64,000 nt of DNA from an uncultured Phascolarctobacterium sp. (GTDB taxonomy: Bacteria > Bacillota > Negativicutes > Acidaminococcales > Acidaminococcaceae). Positions 8,305-16,474 of the stretch are shown here, one piece after another. Position 1 is the first letter of the stretch. Each line of letters begins with the position of its first letter. The position numbers and the translations under genes are program-made. The stretch is from the NCBI GenBank assembly GCA_900545025.1, contig UQXH01000003.1:1-64000 (forward strand), in the 5' to 3' direction. Under the pieces are notes generated by a model. The model saw only the letters and a program-made list of their open reading frames with translations, was not told the origin of the DNA and did no database searches.

Positions 8305-8593
8305 GTTTTACCGCTCCATCTCTAAAATTACTGACACCACTATAGCATTGCTGCCTGCCGCAGTCAAATGCTTCTGCCAAAAAGAAAAGGAGCCGCCAAA
8401 ACTCAGCTTCAAAAAATCTTATAAAAAAATTTTTCTGACATGGTTCTTTTTTCTCCCTTTTCTCGCCATTTTAAGGTTGAGATTTCTTTTCTTCTTCTCT
8501 TTTTTATATATTTTTTCTCTTGCTTCTTTTCTTTGCCCACTATTAACCTGTAACGTAGTTTAGGGTAATAACCAAGCTAAGTTTCTTCCTTGT
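8305..8593. other. Non-coding stretch between hemW and the island
   Basis: On the minus strand 8367-8339 reads TTGACT, 17-bp spacer, TATAGT, a good promoter for hemW. The rest (about 8390-8590) is T-rich on the plus strand, with no frame having a ribosome site and no clear repeat. It could be the scar of the island boundary. Confidence 0.5.
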
Positions 8594-8627
8594 TCCAAAA
8601 AGAAAAGCAGAGCCCGAAGGTTCTGCT
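8594..8627 (-). terminator. Terminator after the first XRE gene
   Basis: Stem AGCAGAGCC (8606-8614) with GGTTCTGCT (8619-8627), loop CGAA, and on the minus strand the tail TTTTCTTTTT. Confidence 0.8.
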
Positions 8628-8651
8628 TGCCATGACTATCTTTTTGCTTTA

Positions 8652-8981
8652 TTATTCTGCCCTATTTCTATTTTTCCAGCTTACCAGCCTTAACGCTTCT
8701 ATCAGGTCTTCCACATCTATCTTGCCAGCGACAGCTTTTTCTTTCTTGCCGTCATATCTTTCCTCGTCAGCAAAACTTTCAATACTGCAACCCAACGCCC
8801 TGCTGATCTTGACTGCCGTCCACAGACTAATGCCCGTATTCCCCTTTTCGATATTGCTCATGTGCGTCTGCGATACTTCAATCGCCCGTGCCAGCTCTAT
8901 CTGCGAGATTCCCTTTTGAATGCGCAAACTCCTTATCCGTTCGCCTATTTTTTCATAATCAATACTTTTTTCCTGCTCCAT
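8652..8981 (-). CDS. XRE-family helix-turn-helix regulator, copy 1
   Basis: A 109-residue cytoplasmic DNA-binding protein. The HTH (about 8-62) includes IGERIRSLRIQKGISQIELARAIEVSQTHMSNIEKG in two stretches, typical of Cro/C1 type. The C-terminal 45 residues are charged with the segment DVEDLIEALRLVSWKN. I chose ATG 8981 because AAGGTG lies six bases before it; a GTG three codons upstream overlaps that site. It is about 90% identical to the protein at 15817-16143 and shares its promoter, but here no autotransporter follows: a terminator comes first. It may control its own promoter or the cassette promoter; the target is unknown. Confidence 0.85.
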   Translation of the reverse strand: MEQEKSIDYEKIGERIRSLRIQKGISQIELARAIEVSQTHMSNIEKGNTGISLWTAVKISRALGCSIESFADEERYDGKKEKAVAGKIDVEDLIEALRLVSWKNRNRAE

Positions 8982-9107
8982 CAGTCTCACCTTGATAATA
9001 TCTTGTAACTCTTAAAATAAATTGGTAACAGGAATATTATAACACTTTCGTACCCCCCCGCAAGACATTTTGACGGTTGCAATATTTTCCTTATTCTGTC
9101 TTGCGGC
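8899..9107. repeat. 209-bp perfect direct repeat, copy 1
   Basis: Identical base for base to 16061-16269, offset 7162. It covers the first 83 bases of the XRE gene, its leader, the G-tract promoter and about 45 bp upstream. Confidence 0.93.
9036..9063 (-). promoter_or_regulatory. XRE copy 1 promoter with G7 tract in the spacer
   Basis: Minus strand TTGCGG (9063-9058) and TATAAT (9041-9036), 16 bp apart. A run of seven G (9059-9053) begins inside the -35 and fills the 5' part of the spacer. Gain of one G would give 17 bp. Confidence 0.65.
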
Positions 9108-9132
9108 GATTATTACAAAAAACTATTTCGAC

Positions 9133-12100
9133 TTAGAAGCTCCATTGCAGACCGGCATTAATTTGATATGTTTCGTCGTTATCATTGCCGAAGGATTTTT
9201 CAAAGTCCAGATATGCATAGCTGTTATGTCCTACTGCTGTCGCAAAGCCGAAGCCTACGTCATACCAGGTACCGCTGTTCTCATACGTCTTAGCCAGCGA
9301 GCCAGTCTTATCTGTTACGCTGATATCTTGGTCGCCGAGGAATTCATGCAACACATCTGCTTTCAGATATACTGTGCTGCGTTCATCCACATCCTTGCCC
9401 AGTCTGAAACCTGCGCGTCCTATCAGGCTGTTAATGCCATCCAAGCTTACCCTTGTATCCTGACTGGTCATATAATCGGCTTCAGTTACCCTTGCAAACT
9501 GCAGCTGTACCTGCGGCTCAATATACCACTGTTTACCGAGATCTGTCTTTTTGCCATATTCGGCACTGGCACTGAAAACATTGTTGCTGTAATCGCCGCT
9601 TATCTTTTCTCCCGTACTTCTCGCCAGAATATCAAAGTCATTCTTCAGATGACCCCATTTTACTACATAATCCGTATAATGACCTTTTTCTCCCAGCCAG
9701 GTATCATACAGCCACAATCCGTACCTGTTTATATCGCCGCTGCCGCCAATACCGGTATACTCTGCTTTGCCGTCCATGTAGTCAGCTGCCATGCCTATTC
9801 TGTGTTCTCCGTCATCACAGGCTTGTTTTAAATCATAGCCAACCTCATACATAGTATTCTGACTGCGGAATGCATCAGTCTTGCCTATCCGGTCATGACG
9901 CAGACGTACCCACATTCCTTCAGCTCCGTCTATGAAACGGGCTTCACCCATACGTTTATTCAGCCTGTCCATATAGATAGCGTTATTGTAGTTTACTCTG
10001 CTCATATTGATTATTGTTTTTCCGGCGTCACTTATTGTCTGCTTTGCGACACTGCCAATCAAAAGATTGGTATCTCCGCTGCTAAAAGTACTTTCTACAA
10101 AATCATTACCCGGTTTGTATACGCCTTGGCCGTTACCGCTACTGTTACATATTAAATTATTATCGTCACCATTAGAAAAGGCTTCTTTACTTATGGTGTA
10201 TGTATTGTTAAAGAAACCGGCATCAGTAGTACTTGCCTTTAATAAATCGTTATTTACATCACCTTTTACTGTAGCAAAACGCAACGGATTATCTTCAGTA
10301 ATATCATTGATGTCAAAAGCATCTCCAGCAATCACTATCTCATAATTACCATTTAGGCTGCCTGTTACATATAGCATGTCGCTGTTGCTGCGATTGGCAG
10401 AATCAAGCCGCATTACACACTTACCGTCACCCTCAAGGTTATGTACTGTAACAGAAGAATTTTCATTTTTACTCATGTCAATAATACCGTCATCCAGCGT
10501 TACATCATTGACAAAACTCTGACCGCGGGCAATCCATGTCGCGCCGTTACTTAAGTTGATTTCTACATTACCGGCGCTTGTTACATCAAGAGCATTACCG
10601 TTATTATCAACAAACGCAGAATTATGGAACATAATATCTTCGTTATTTTCATCTGCAAGCTCGTGATAATCGTCAACCTGTCCTTCTAATACAGAATCAG
10701 CTCCGCTTAAACTCAAAGTAATCTGCCCACCGTTACCGGCAAAGACGTCGCCGTATATCTGAGTAATTTTGCCTCCGATATTGATAGTACCGCCGTTAAT
10801 GCTATCGCTTCCCGAACCGGCAACAAGCGAGCCGTAAAGATAATAAATACCATCAACGTCAGTCCAATCAATCTTAGCCCCTTGTACGCTGCGTAAAGCT
10901 ATATTGTTGACTTGTTCTGAATCATCAGAAGCATCTCCAGTATATAAACCCGAATAATCTCCATAATCAGTTTGGTTATTTGGCAAATTAATATATGCCT
11001 GATTAACTTTTAACTCGCTTTGCTGTATATTGACAGCAGCAGCAAACTTATTGACAGAATCTATATCATTGATATAAAGCTGATCAATTTGGACTTTGGC
11101 ATCGTCATAACCTGCTTTCTTATTAACTCCTAAGCCTATTGCTACACCATTTTGAGATGTAACACCCTCTATTCTCAATTCATCTATATTTGAACCTTCT
11201 TCTGTGCTATCATAACCTTTTACAATCTGCAAACCATAAACATTTTTCTCTATTGAGCTTATATCTTTTATATCAACATAACCAGCTGATAAATCCTGTT
11301 CATTCACATACAATCCATAAGTTTTTACTTTGTCTGCAGTGATATTTTCAACTTTAATATTTTCTACATTCTGCATTTTAGTATTCTCTAAAAGGATGCC
11401 TGCTAAACATTCATACGCCGTTGTTGCTTCAGACTTAATATTTTTCGCTGTTAACGATAAAATATCTTTATCTGTTTGTGTACTTGATATGTTGATACCT
11501 GTAATTTGATTAATTAGTTCACCGCTAAATAAAATATTCTCAACATTGATACTGTTCACTGTAAATGACCCGTCATTAGTTATTTGTGCGGCATCAGCAT
11601 CATAATAAGAATTATTATTCATATCCGCAGTAAGCTCCAGATTACTTACAGTGATATTATTTAAAGAAGATACTGTACTATTAGCATCAAATCCACTTAC
11701 CATACCTTTGGCATATTCAATAATAATATTTTCAGCTTCTATTTGTCCGCCATCAATATCAATTAAACTCTCTTTAAATTGAACAGGACCATTTGAATCT
11801 GTACTCTGTATCGTAATATTCCCATTGACCTTTAAATTGCCAGTATCTATAGCAGATGTTGAAAAATCTACATCTGTAAAGGTAATCTTACCAGTTTCAA
11901 CAAAAACATTTTTATCGCCAGAAATACCATATTTAACGTTACTGTTACTAATTATAATATCACCAGTATTAAAATTTACTGACTCTTTGTCTGAAGTTGA
12001 CTTTAATTCTATTATTCCAGCACTTGTTCCACCCTTTACATTATCAATAATAATATTACCAACACTCATACTGCTTCCAGCACCAGAGTTATCAGCCATT

Positions 12101-12600
12101 CCCACAGAAATTAAAGAATTAATATTGGAAAAATCAACATTTTGAATATTCAAACTGCCATTTATAGTAAGCCTACCACCATTGGTTGTAGTACCATTTT
12201 GTCCAACTTGAATCAAAGATGTATATGTTCTCTTATAACTGCTATCCCCTAAAAGCTCTTTTGTCGGTGTTATAGTAGCCGCATCATTATCGCCAATACT
12301 AACGTTCCCATTAATAGTGAGACTGGACATATTGGCATTATTATTGCTGTTTTCCGTTGATACGATAATACCACGATGTTCAGCATCAGTTATATTCAAT
12401 TCATTGTCTAAAGCATTAATAATATAATCTGATTCTTTATTACCAATAATATAGATAGCTCCTACTTCGTTTGTTGTTGGAGTATAGGTATTCATTTTGT
12501 CAAAGTCTGCTTCGGTAATTTTTTCTGCCGCATATACGCTCCCTTGCATAACACTTAATAATACCAATGCAGTAAGTAAAGTTTTTCTCTTCATCTTCAT
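9133..12600 (-). CDS. Autotransporter (type Va), large passenger protein A
   Basis: A 1155-residue outer-membrane protein. It starts with a signal peptide (basic MKMKRK, hydrophobic core, cut after VYA near residue 24). The passenger (about 25-870) is rich in Asn, Asp, Ile, Ser and Thr with repeated beta-strand units, as in beta-helix passengers. The C-terminal barrel (about 880-1155) starts near NNAIYMDRLNKRMGE and ends in NAGLQWSF with the terminal Phe used for Bam insertion. ATG 12600 has AAAGGAG upstream. It lies 68 bp after protein B with a hairpin between, so it is probably read through from the XRE2 promoter. The 5' passenger half is clearly more AT-rich than the barrel. The passenger role (adhesin, or other) cannot be told. 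Confidence 0.9.
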   Translation of the reverse strand: MKMKRKTLLTALVLLSVMQGSVYAAEKITEADFDKMNTYTPTTNEVGAIYIIGNKESDYIINALDNELNITDAEHRGIIVSTENSNNNANMSSLTINGNVSIGDNDAATITPTKELLGDSSYKRTYTSLIQVGQNGTTTNGGRLTINGSLNIQNVDFSNINSLISVGMADNSGAGSSMSVGNIIIDNVKGGTSAGIIELKSTSDKESVNFNTGDIIISNSNVKYGISGDKNVFVETGKITFTDVDFSTSAIDTGNLKVNGNITIQSTDSNGPVQFKESLIDIDGGQIEAENIIIEYAKGMVSGFDANSTVSSLNNITVSNLELTADMNNNSYYDADAAQITNDGSFTVNSINVENILFSGELINQITGINISSTQTDKDILSLTAKNIKSEATTAYECLAGILLENTKMQNVENIKVENITADKVKTYGLYVNEQDLSAGYVDIKDISSIEKNVYGLQIVKGYDSTEEGSNIDELRIEGVTSQNGVAIGLGVNKKAGYDDAKVQIDQLYINDIDSVNKFAAAVNIQQSELKVNQAYINLPNNQTDYGDYSGLYTGDASDDSEQVNNIALRSVQGAKIDWTDVDGIYYLYGSLVAGSGSDSINGGTINIGGKITQIYGDVFAGNGGQITLSLSGADSVLEGQVDDYHELADENNEDIMFHNSAFVDNNGNALDVTSAGNVEINLSNGATWIARGQSFVNDVTLDDGIIDMSKNENSSVTVHNLEGDGKCVMRLDSANRSNSDMLYVTGSLNGNYEIVIAGDAFDINDITEDNPLRFATVKGDVNNDLLKASTTDAGFFNNTYTISKEAFSNGDDNNLICNSSGNGQGVYKPGNDFVESTFSSGDTNLLIGSVAKQTISDAGKTIINMSRVNYNNAIYMDRLNKRMGEARFIDGAEGMWVRLRHDRIGKTDAFRSQNTMYEVGYDLKQACDDGEHRIGMAADYMDGKAEYTGIGGSGDINRYGLWLYDTWLGEKGHYTDYVVKWGHLKNDFDILARSTGEKISGDYSNNVFSASAEYGKKTDLGKQWYIEPQVQLQFARVTEADYMTSQDTRVSLDGINSLIGRAGFRLGKDVDERSTVYLKADVLHEFLGDQDISVTDKTGSLAKTYENSGTWYDVGFGFATAVGHNSYAYLDFEKSFGNDNDETYQINAGLQWSF

Positions 12601-12640
12601 ATTACTTTTCTCCTTTATATCTTTCTGTCAATAAACAAAT

Positions 12641-12660
12641 ACCCTGTCATAAGACAGGGC
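12641..12660 (-). terminator. Hairpin between the two autotransporter genes
   Basis: A 7-bp stem, CCCTGTC with GACAGGG, loop ATAA. The tail on the minus strand (TATTTGTTTATT) is only partly T, so termination may be incomplete. It is a near copy of the lepA terminator at 16448-16471. Confidence 0.6.
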
Positions 12661-12668
12661 ATTTCGAC

Positions 12669-15600
12669 TTAGAAGCTCCACTGCAGACCGGCATTGATTT
12701 GATATGTTTCGTCGTTGTCGTTGCCAAAGGATTTTTCAAAGTCCAGATATACGTAGCTGTTATGTCCTACTGCTGTTGCAAAACCAAAGCCTACGTCATA
12801 CCAGGTACCGCTGTTCTCATACGTCTTATCCAGCGCTCCTGTTACGTCTCCCGCTACTATCCTCTGGTCTCCCAGAAATTCATGCAGTACGTCTGCCTTT
12901 ACGTATACTGTGCTTCTTTCGTCTACGTCTTTACCCAGTCTGAACCCTATTCGTCCTATCAGACTGTTTATTCCGTCTACATAGACGTCCGTTCCCTGGC
13001 TCGTAGTGTATTCCGCGTCTGTCACTCTTGCCAGCTGCAGCTGTGCCTGCGGCTCAATATACCAGTCATTCCCAATATCTTTTTTGCGTCCGTATTCTGC
13101 GCTGATGCTGAAGACGTTGTTGTCATAGTCTCCTGTTACTTTTTCGCCGCTGTCTTTGTCTCTCAGGTCAAAGTCGTTGTGCAGATGTCCGAATTTTACT
13201 ATGTAGTCTGCATAGTGTCCTTTGTTGCCCAGCCAGGTGTCATACATCCAGAAGCCCCAGCGCTTGGTTTCTCCTTCTCCATAGATGTCGCTGTAGCTGG
13301 TGCTGCCATCCATGTAGTCTATGGCTGCGCCTATATGTCTTTCTCCTTTGTCGTCTTTGTTGTCCAGTTTGTCATAGCCAAGCTGATACATGGTGTTCAT
13401 GCTTCTGAATTCTCCCTGCTGGCCTATCCGGTCGTGACGCAGTCGTACCCACATGCCTTCGTCTCCGTCTATGTATCTCGCTTCGCCAAGACGTTTGTTG
13501 AGTCTGTCCATGTATACTGCGTTTTTATAGTTGGCATGGCTCATGTTGATGATGGTCTCGCCGCTGTCTGTCAGGTCGTCATCGTTACCTGGGTCTATGG
13601 TACTGCTGTTTCTCACCAGGTAAACGTTCTGGCTGGTTTTACCTTCCTCTATCTTGTCATAGGTGTCTTCAACATAACTGCTGCCTGGTTTATCGTTACT
13701 TTCTGTAAAACTACTACCGCCATTATACTGGCCATCCGTACCTACATCATGATAAGTTTCTTCAACTTCATCTTCTTGATTCATATCGACATATTGCACG
13801 CCAAGTTCTACATTCCTCAGTCCGCGCCCCTTGACTGTATATGTTTCTCCAAATGTTCCCGTTCCACTATATGCTCCGCCATATTCAAAGCTTCCTTCTG
13901 CATCAGCTATGGTCGCAAAACGGATTCTTTCTCCTTCCTGCAGGTTGAGCAGTTCGCTTTCGTTGTTTACTACTAATGTCTGCTTGGCGTTTGTACCGTC
14001 TTGGATATAGATCATGTCACTTCCGGCTACGTCTTCCGGGTTAAGGTTTACTACAAAGGTGTTTTCACCTTCCAGTGTCCCAATGTGAATGGAGTATCCG
14101 CCTGTACCCTCGATATTCCCGCTTGTGTCTTTACCACATAAGATAATGGTACTTTTATCACCTTTCAGATTTGTTACCCAGCTCTGACCGGTAACATTCC
14201 ATACGGAGCCTTCTCCCATGGTTATGTTTACCTCACCGGCTGCAGTTACTTCTCCATTTGTAAAATGCGGGTCAAAATATGTACTTTCTGCTTTTAGGGC
14301 AGCATCCTGATAGTCGTCAGCACGTCCTGCCCAGTAGCCCCCTTCCCCTAGGTCTACATTGGCTACTCCAAGCTGCTGGTCGTTGCTATCTATCCTGCCA
14401 TTACCTGCCAGAACATCGCCTGTTATATACAGTTTTCCGGTATAGTCTTCATGTGTAATATTCACGATACCGTCTCTTGCCGCTACTATGTCGCCTGTTA
14501 TATAACTGTCATCTGTTCCCTTTAATTTTATATTTACTTCGCCGTGGTTGGTGTCAATACTGTCTGCTCCGGCAACACCGGCAACGATGGCTATATGCTG
14601 TTCTTCATCTTCTGCCAGCAGGCTTGTTCCGTCCGTTCCTGTATATTTGGCATTGATGTTGACAGCGCCGGTAATATTTACTGTACCGCCATCGCCTGAT
14701 GCCCATACTGATTTATTATTTGATAGGATGTTTATCTGATCGCTTGTTAAGTTTACTTCAGGAACACTGCTTTTATTACCCTCCACATATACTGCTGAAG
14801 ATTCACTGTTTTTTGAAGTATCGCTGCTATTATTAATTAATGTTATATTTCCATTAGTCTCTTGGCTTAAATTAACATTTGACTCTCTTACTGCAATTAA
14901 TGCATAATCACTGCCTAAAATATGAATATCGTTAGAATTAATAGTTAAATCACTATTATAAATTTCTGTACCACTTTCAAAACTATCATACTTTTTAGAA
15001 TCACTGCTGCCTATAACAAAAGATTCTGTAGTAAACTCTGCTTCTGAATTGCTTAAATAAAGCCCGATATCTGTCCAACCAGACCAAATATTCTCATCTC
15101 GGTTAAACTCTCTAAGTATCTTTACTGACTGATTATCAACCATTAATTTTGAATTTGCTTCTACCATAATACCAGCAGCATAGTCTGATGGGTCATTAGG
15201 ATATAAGTTCTTCACAACTAAATGTCCATTGTTTATTACTGCACTAGACTCAAAATCTAAATGAAAATTTTGTTCATCATTATAAGAAACAGTAGAACTT
15301 ATCACAGAAAGAGTTTTATCCTTATCCAAATTTATAACAACGTTATCACTATTGTTAAATCCACCCAGCTTAAAGGAAGATTGTCCTACTCCACTGTCAT
15401 TATCTCCTCCGTCGAACGTTGCATCTTCATGAAAATTAACAGTAAGATTCTTTTCTTGATAATAATAACTGCCACCTAAATAAAATACAGTTCCTTTGTT
15501 GCTATTACTATCTCTTTGAATAGCAGAATAAATATCAATGACTACATTATCTCCATCATCTTGTACAGTATCGTTTTCTCCAGCCAAACTACTTGCAATG

Positions 15601-15746
15601 ATTTCACCATTTTTTCCTTGCTGCACATATGAGCTATTATCTCTGCCTACTTTGAAAAAATCATTATAGGGTACACCTGCATACACACTTCCCTGCATAA
15701 TACTCAACAACACCAATGTCGTCAGCAATGTTCTTTTCTTAATCAT
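12669..15746 (-). CDS. Autotransporter (type Va), large passenger protein B
   Basis: A 1025-residue relative of protein A. The signal peptide (MIKKRTLLTTLVLLSIMQG, cut after VYA) and the C-terminal barrel (about 745-1025, ending NAGLQWSF) are nearly the same in both, while the passengers share little beyond composition. The passenger again looks like repeated beta strands with Asn/Asp-rich turns. ATG 15746 has AGGAGGAGAG upstream. It lies 70 bp after XRE copy 2 with no strong terminator between, so XRE2-B-A is likely one operon under a G-tract promoter. Passenger function unknown. Confidence 0.9.
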   Translation of the reverse strand: MIKKRTLLTTLVLLSIMQGSVYAGVPYNDFFKVGRDNSSYVQQGKNGEIIASSLAGENDTVQDDGDNVVIDIYSAIQRDSNSNKGTVFYLGGSYYYQEKNLTVNFHEDATFDGGDNDSGVGQSSFKLGGFNNSDNVVINLDKDKTLSVISSTVSYNDEQNFHLDFESSAVINNGHLVVKNLYPNDPSDYAAGIMVEANSKLMVDNQSVKILREFNRDENIWSGWTDIGLYLSNSEAEFTTESFVIGSSDSKKYDSFESGTEIYNSDLTINSNDIHILGSDYALIAVRESNVNLSQETNGNITLINNSSDTSKNSESSAVYVEGNKSSVPEVNLTSDQINILSNNKSVWASGDGGTVNITGAVNINAKYTGTDGTSLLAEDEEQHIAIVAGVAGADSIDTNHGEVNIKLKGTDDSYITGDIVAARDGIVNITHEDYTGKLYITGDVLAGNGRIDSNDQQLGVANVDLGEGGYWAGRADDYQDAALKAESTYFDPHFTNGEVTAAGEVNITMGEGSVWNVTGQSWVTNLKGDKSTIILCGKDTSGNIEGTGGYSIHIGTLEGENTFVVNLNPEDVAGSDMIYIQDGTNAKQTLVVNNESELLNLQEGERIRFATIADAEGSFEYGGAYSGTGTFGETYTVKGRGLRNVELGVQYVDMNQEDEVEETYHDVGTDGQYNGGSSFTESNDKPGSSYVEDTYDKIEEGKTSQNVYLVRNSSTIDPGNDDDLTDSGETIINMSHANYKNAVYMDRLNKRLGEARYIDGDEGMWVRLRHDRIGQQGEFRSMNTMYQLGYDKLDNKDDKGERHIGAAIDYMDGSTSYSDIYGEGETKRWGFWMYDTWLGNKGHYADYIVKFGHLHNDFDLRDKDSGEKVTGDYDNNVFSISAEYGRKKDIGNDWYIEPQAQLQLARVTDAEYTTSQGTDVYVDGINSLIGRIGFRLGKDVDERSTVYVKADVLHEFLGDQRIVAGDVTGALDKTYENSGTWYDVGFGFATAVGHNSYVYLDFEKSFGNDNDETYQINAGLQWSF

Positions 15747-15816
15747 CTTCTCTCCTCCTGTAAACTTTAAATAAATAAAAAGGTAAATACATATCCTGTA
15801 TCTGCCTTTAATTTCC

Positions 15817-16143
15817 TTATTTATCTCTTTTGTTTTTCCAGCTTACCAGCCTTAGCGCTTCTATCAGATCTTCCACGTCTATCTTGCCTTCGCCAGTTTG
15901 CTCCTTACCGCCGTCATATCTTTCTTCATCGGCAAAACTCTCGATGCTGCAATCCAGCACCCTGCTTATCTTTAATGCTGTCCATAAGCTGATACCCGCA
16001 TGGCCTTTTTCAATATTGCTCATGTGTGTCTGCGATACTTCTATCGCTTTCGCCAGCTGTATCTGCGAGATTCCCTTTTGAATGCGCAAACTCCTTATCC
16101 GTTCGCCTATTTTTTCATAATCAATACTTTTTTCCTGCTCCAT
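15817..16143 (-). CDS. XRE-family helix-turn-helix regulator, copy 2
   Basis: A 108-residue Cro/C1-type DNA-binding protein, nearly the same as copy 1 (8652-8981); most differences lie in the last 60 residues. The HTH is at about 8-62. Start ATG 16143 after AAGGTG. It is the first gene of a probable operon with the two autotransporters downstream, so it is a likely regulator of that operon. The first 83 bases are perfectly identical to copy 1, pointing to recent duplication or gene conversion. Confidence 0.85.
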   Translation of the reverse strand: MEQEKSIDYEKIGERIRSLRIQKGISQIQLAKAIEVSQTHMSNIEKGHAGISLWTALKISRVLDCSIESFADEERYDGGKEQTGEGKIDVEDLIEALRLVSWKNKRDK

Positions 16144-16269
16144 CAGTCTCACCTTGATAATATCTTGTAACTCTTAAAATAAATTGGTAACAGGAATATT
16201 ATAACACTTTCGTACCCCCCCGCAAGACATTTTGACGGTTGCAATATTTTCCTTATTCTGTCTTGCGGC
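16061..16269. repeat. 209-bp perfect direct repeat, copy 2
   Basis: Second copy of the segment at 8899-9107; identity stops sharply at both ends. Confidence 0.93.
16198..16225 (-). promoter_or_regulatory. XRE2-autotransporter operon promoter with G7 tract in the spacer
   Basis: Same sequence as 9036-9063: TTGCGG, 16-bp spacer starting with G, TATAAT. Confidence 0.65.
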
Positions 16270-16330
16270 TGGAACTATTTTTATCACGATTTTTACCGCT
16301 AAATTAACCAAAACACTCTTAAAAAGAAAA

Positions 16331-16356
16331 ACACCGGACAAAATTTTGTCCGGTGT
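16331..16356. terminator. Bidirectional terminator hairpin upstream of the island promoter
   Basis: A perfect 26-bp palindrome with arms ACACCGGAC and GTCCGGTGT around AAAATTTT, with A/T runs on both sides. It lies between lepA and the XRE2 promoter and would insulate the island from read-through. The rest of 16270-16447 shows nothing else. Confidence 0.7.
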
Positions 16357-16447
16357 TTTTAATAACCATTATCTATAAAATTTTACTTAATCCGTTTTAT
16401 CAGCTTATATATTTAAAATACAGAAGATACTATCCAGGCATAAAAAA

Positions 16448-16471
16448 ATACCCTGTCATAAGACAGGGTAT
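16448..16471 (-). terminator. Terminator of lepA
   Basis: A 10-bp stem, ATACCCTGTC with GACAGGGTAT, loop ATAA, followed on the minus strand by TTTTTT. Confidence 0.88.
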
Positions 16472-16474
16472 TCT

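Noticed and set aside
10900..12600. Repeated Asn/Ile-rich segments taken as possible CRISPR or tandem DNA repeats
   Set aside because: The periodicity is only at the protein level (beta-helix strands); no regular identical DNA units were seen.
12699..13976. 425-codon plus-strand frame
   Set aside because: Antisense to the autotransporter B barrel and passenger; valine/tyrosine/phenylalanine-rich shadow with no ribosome site.
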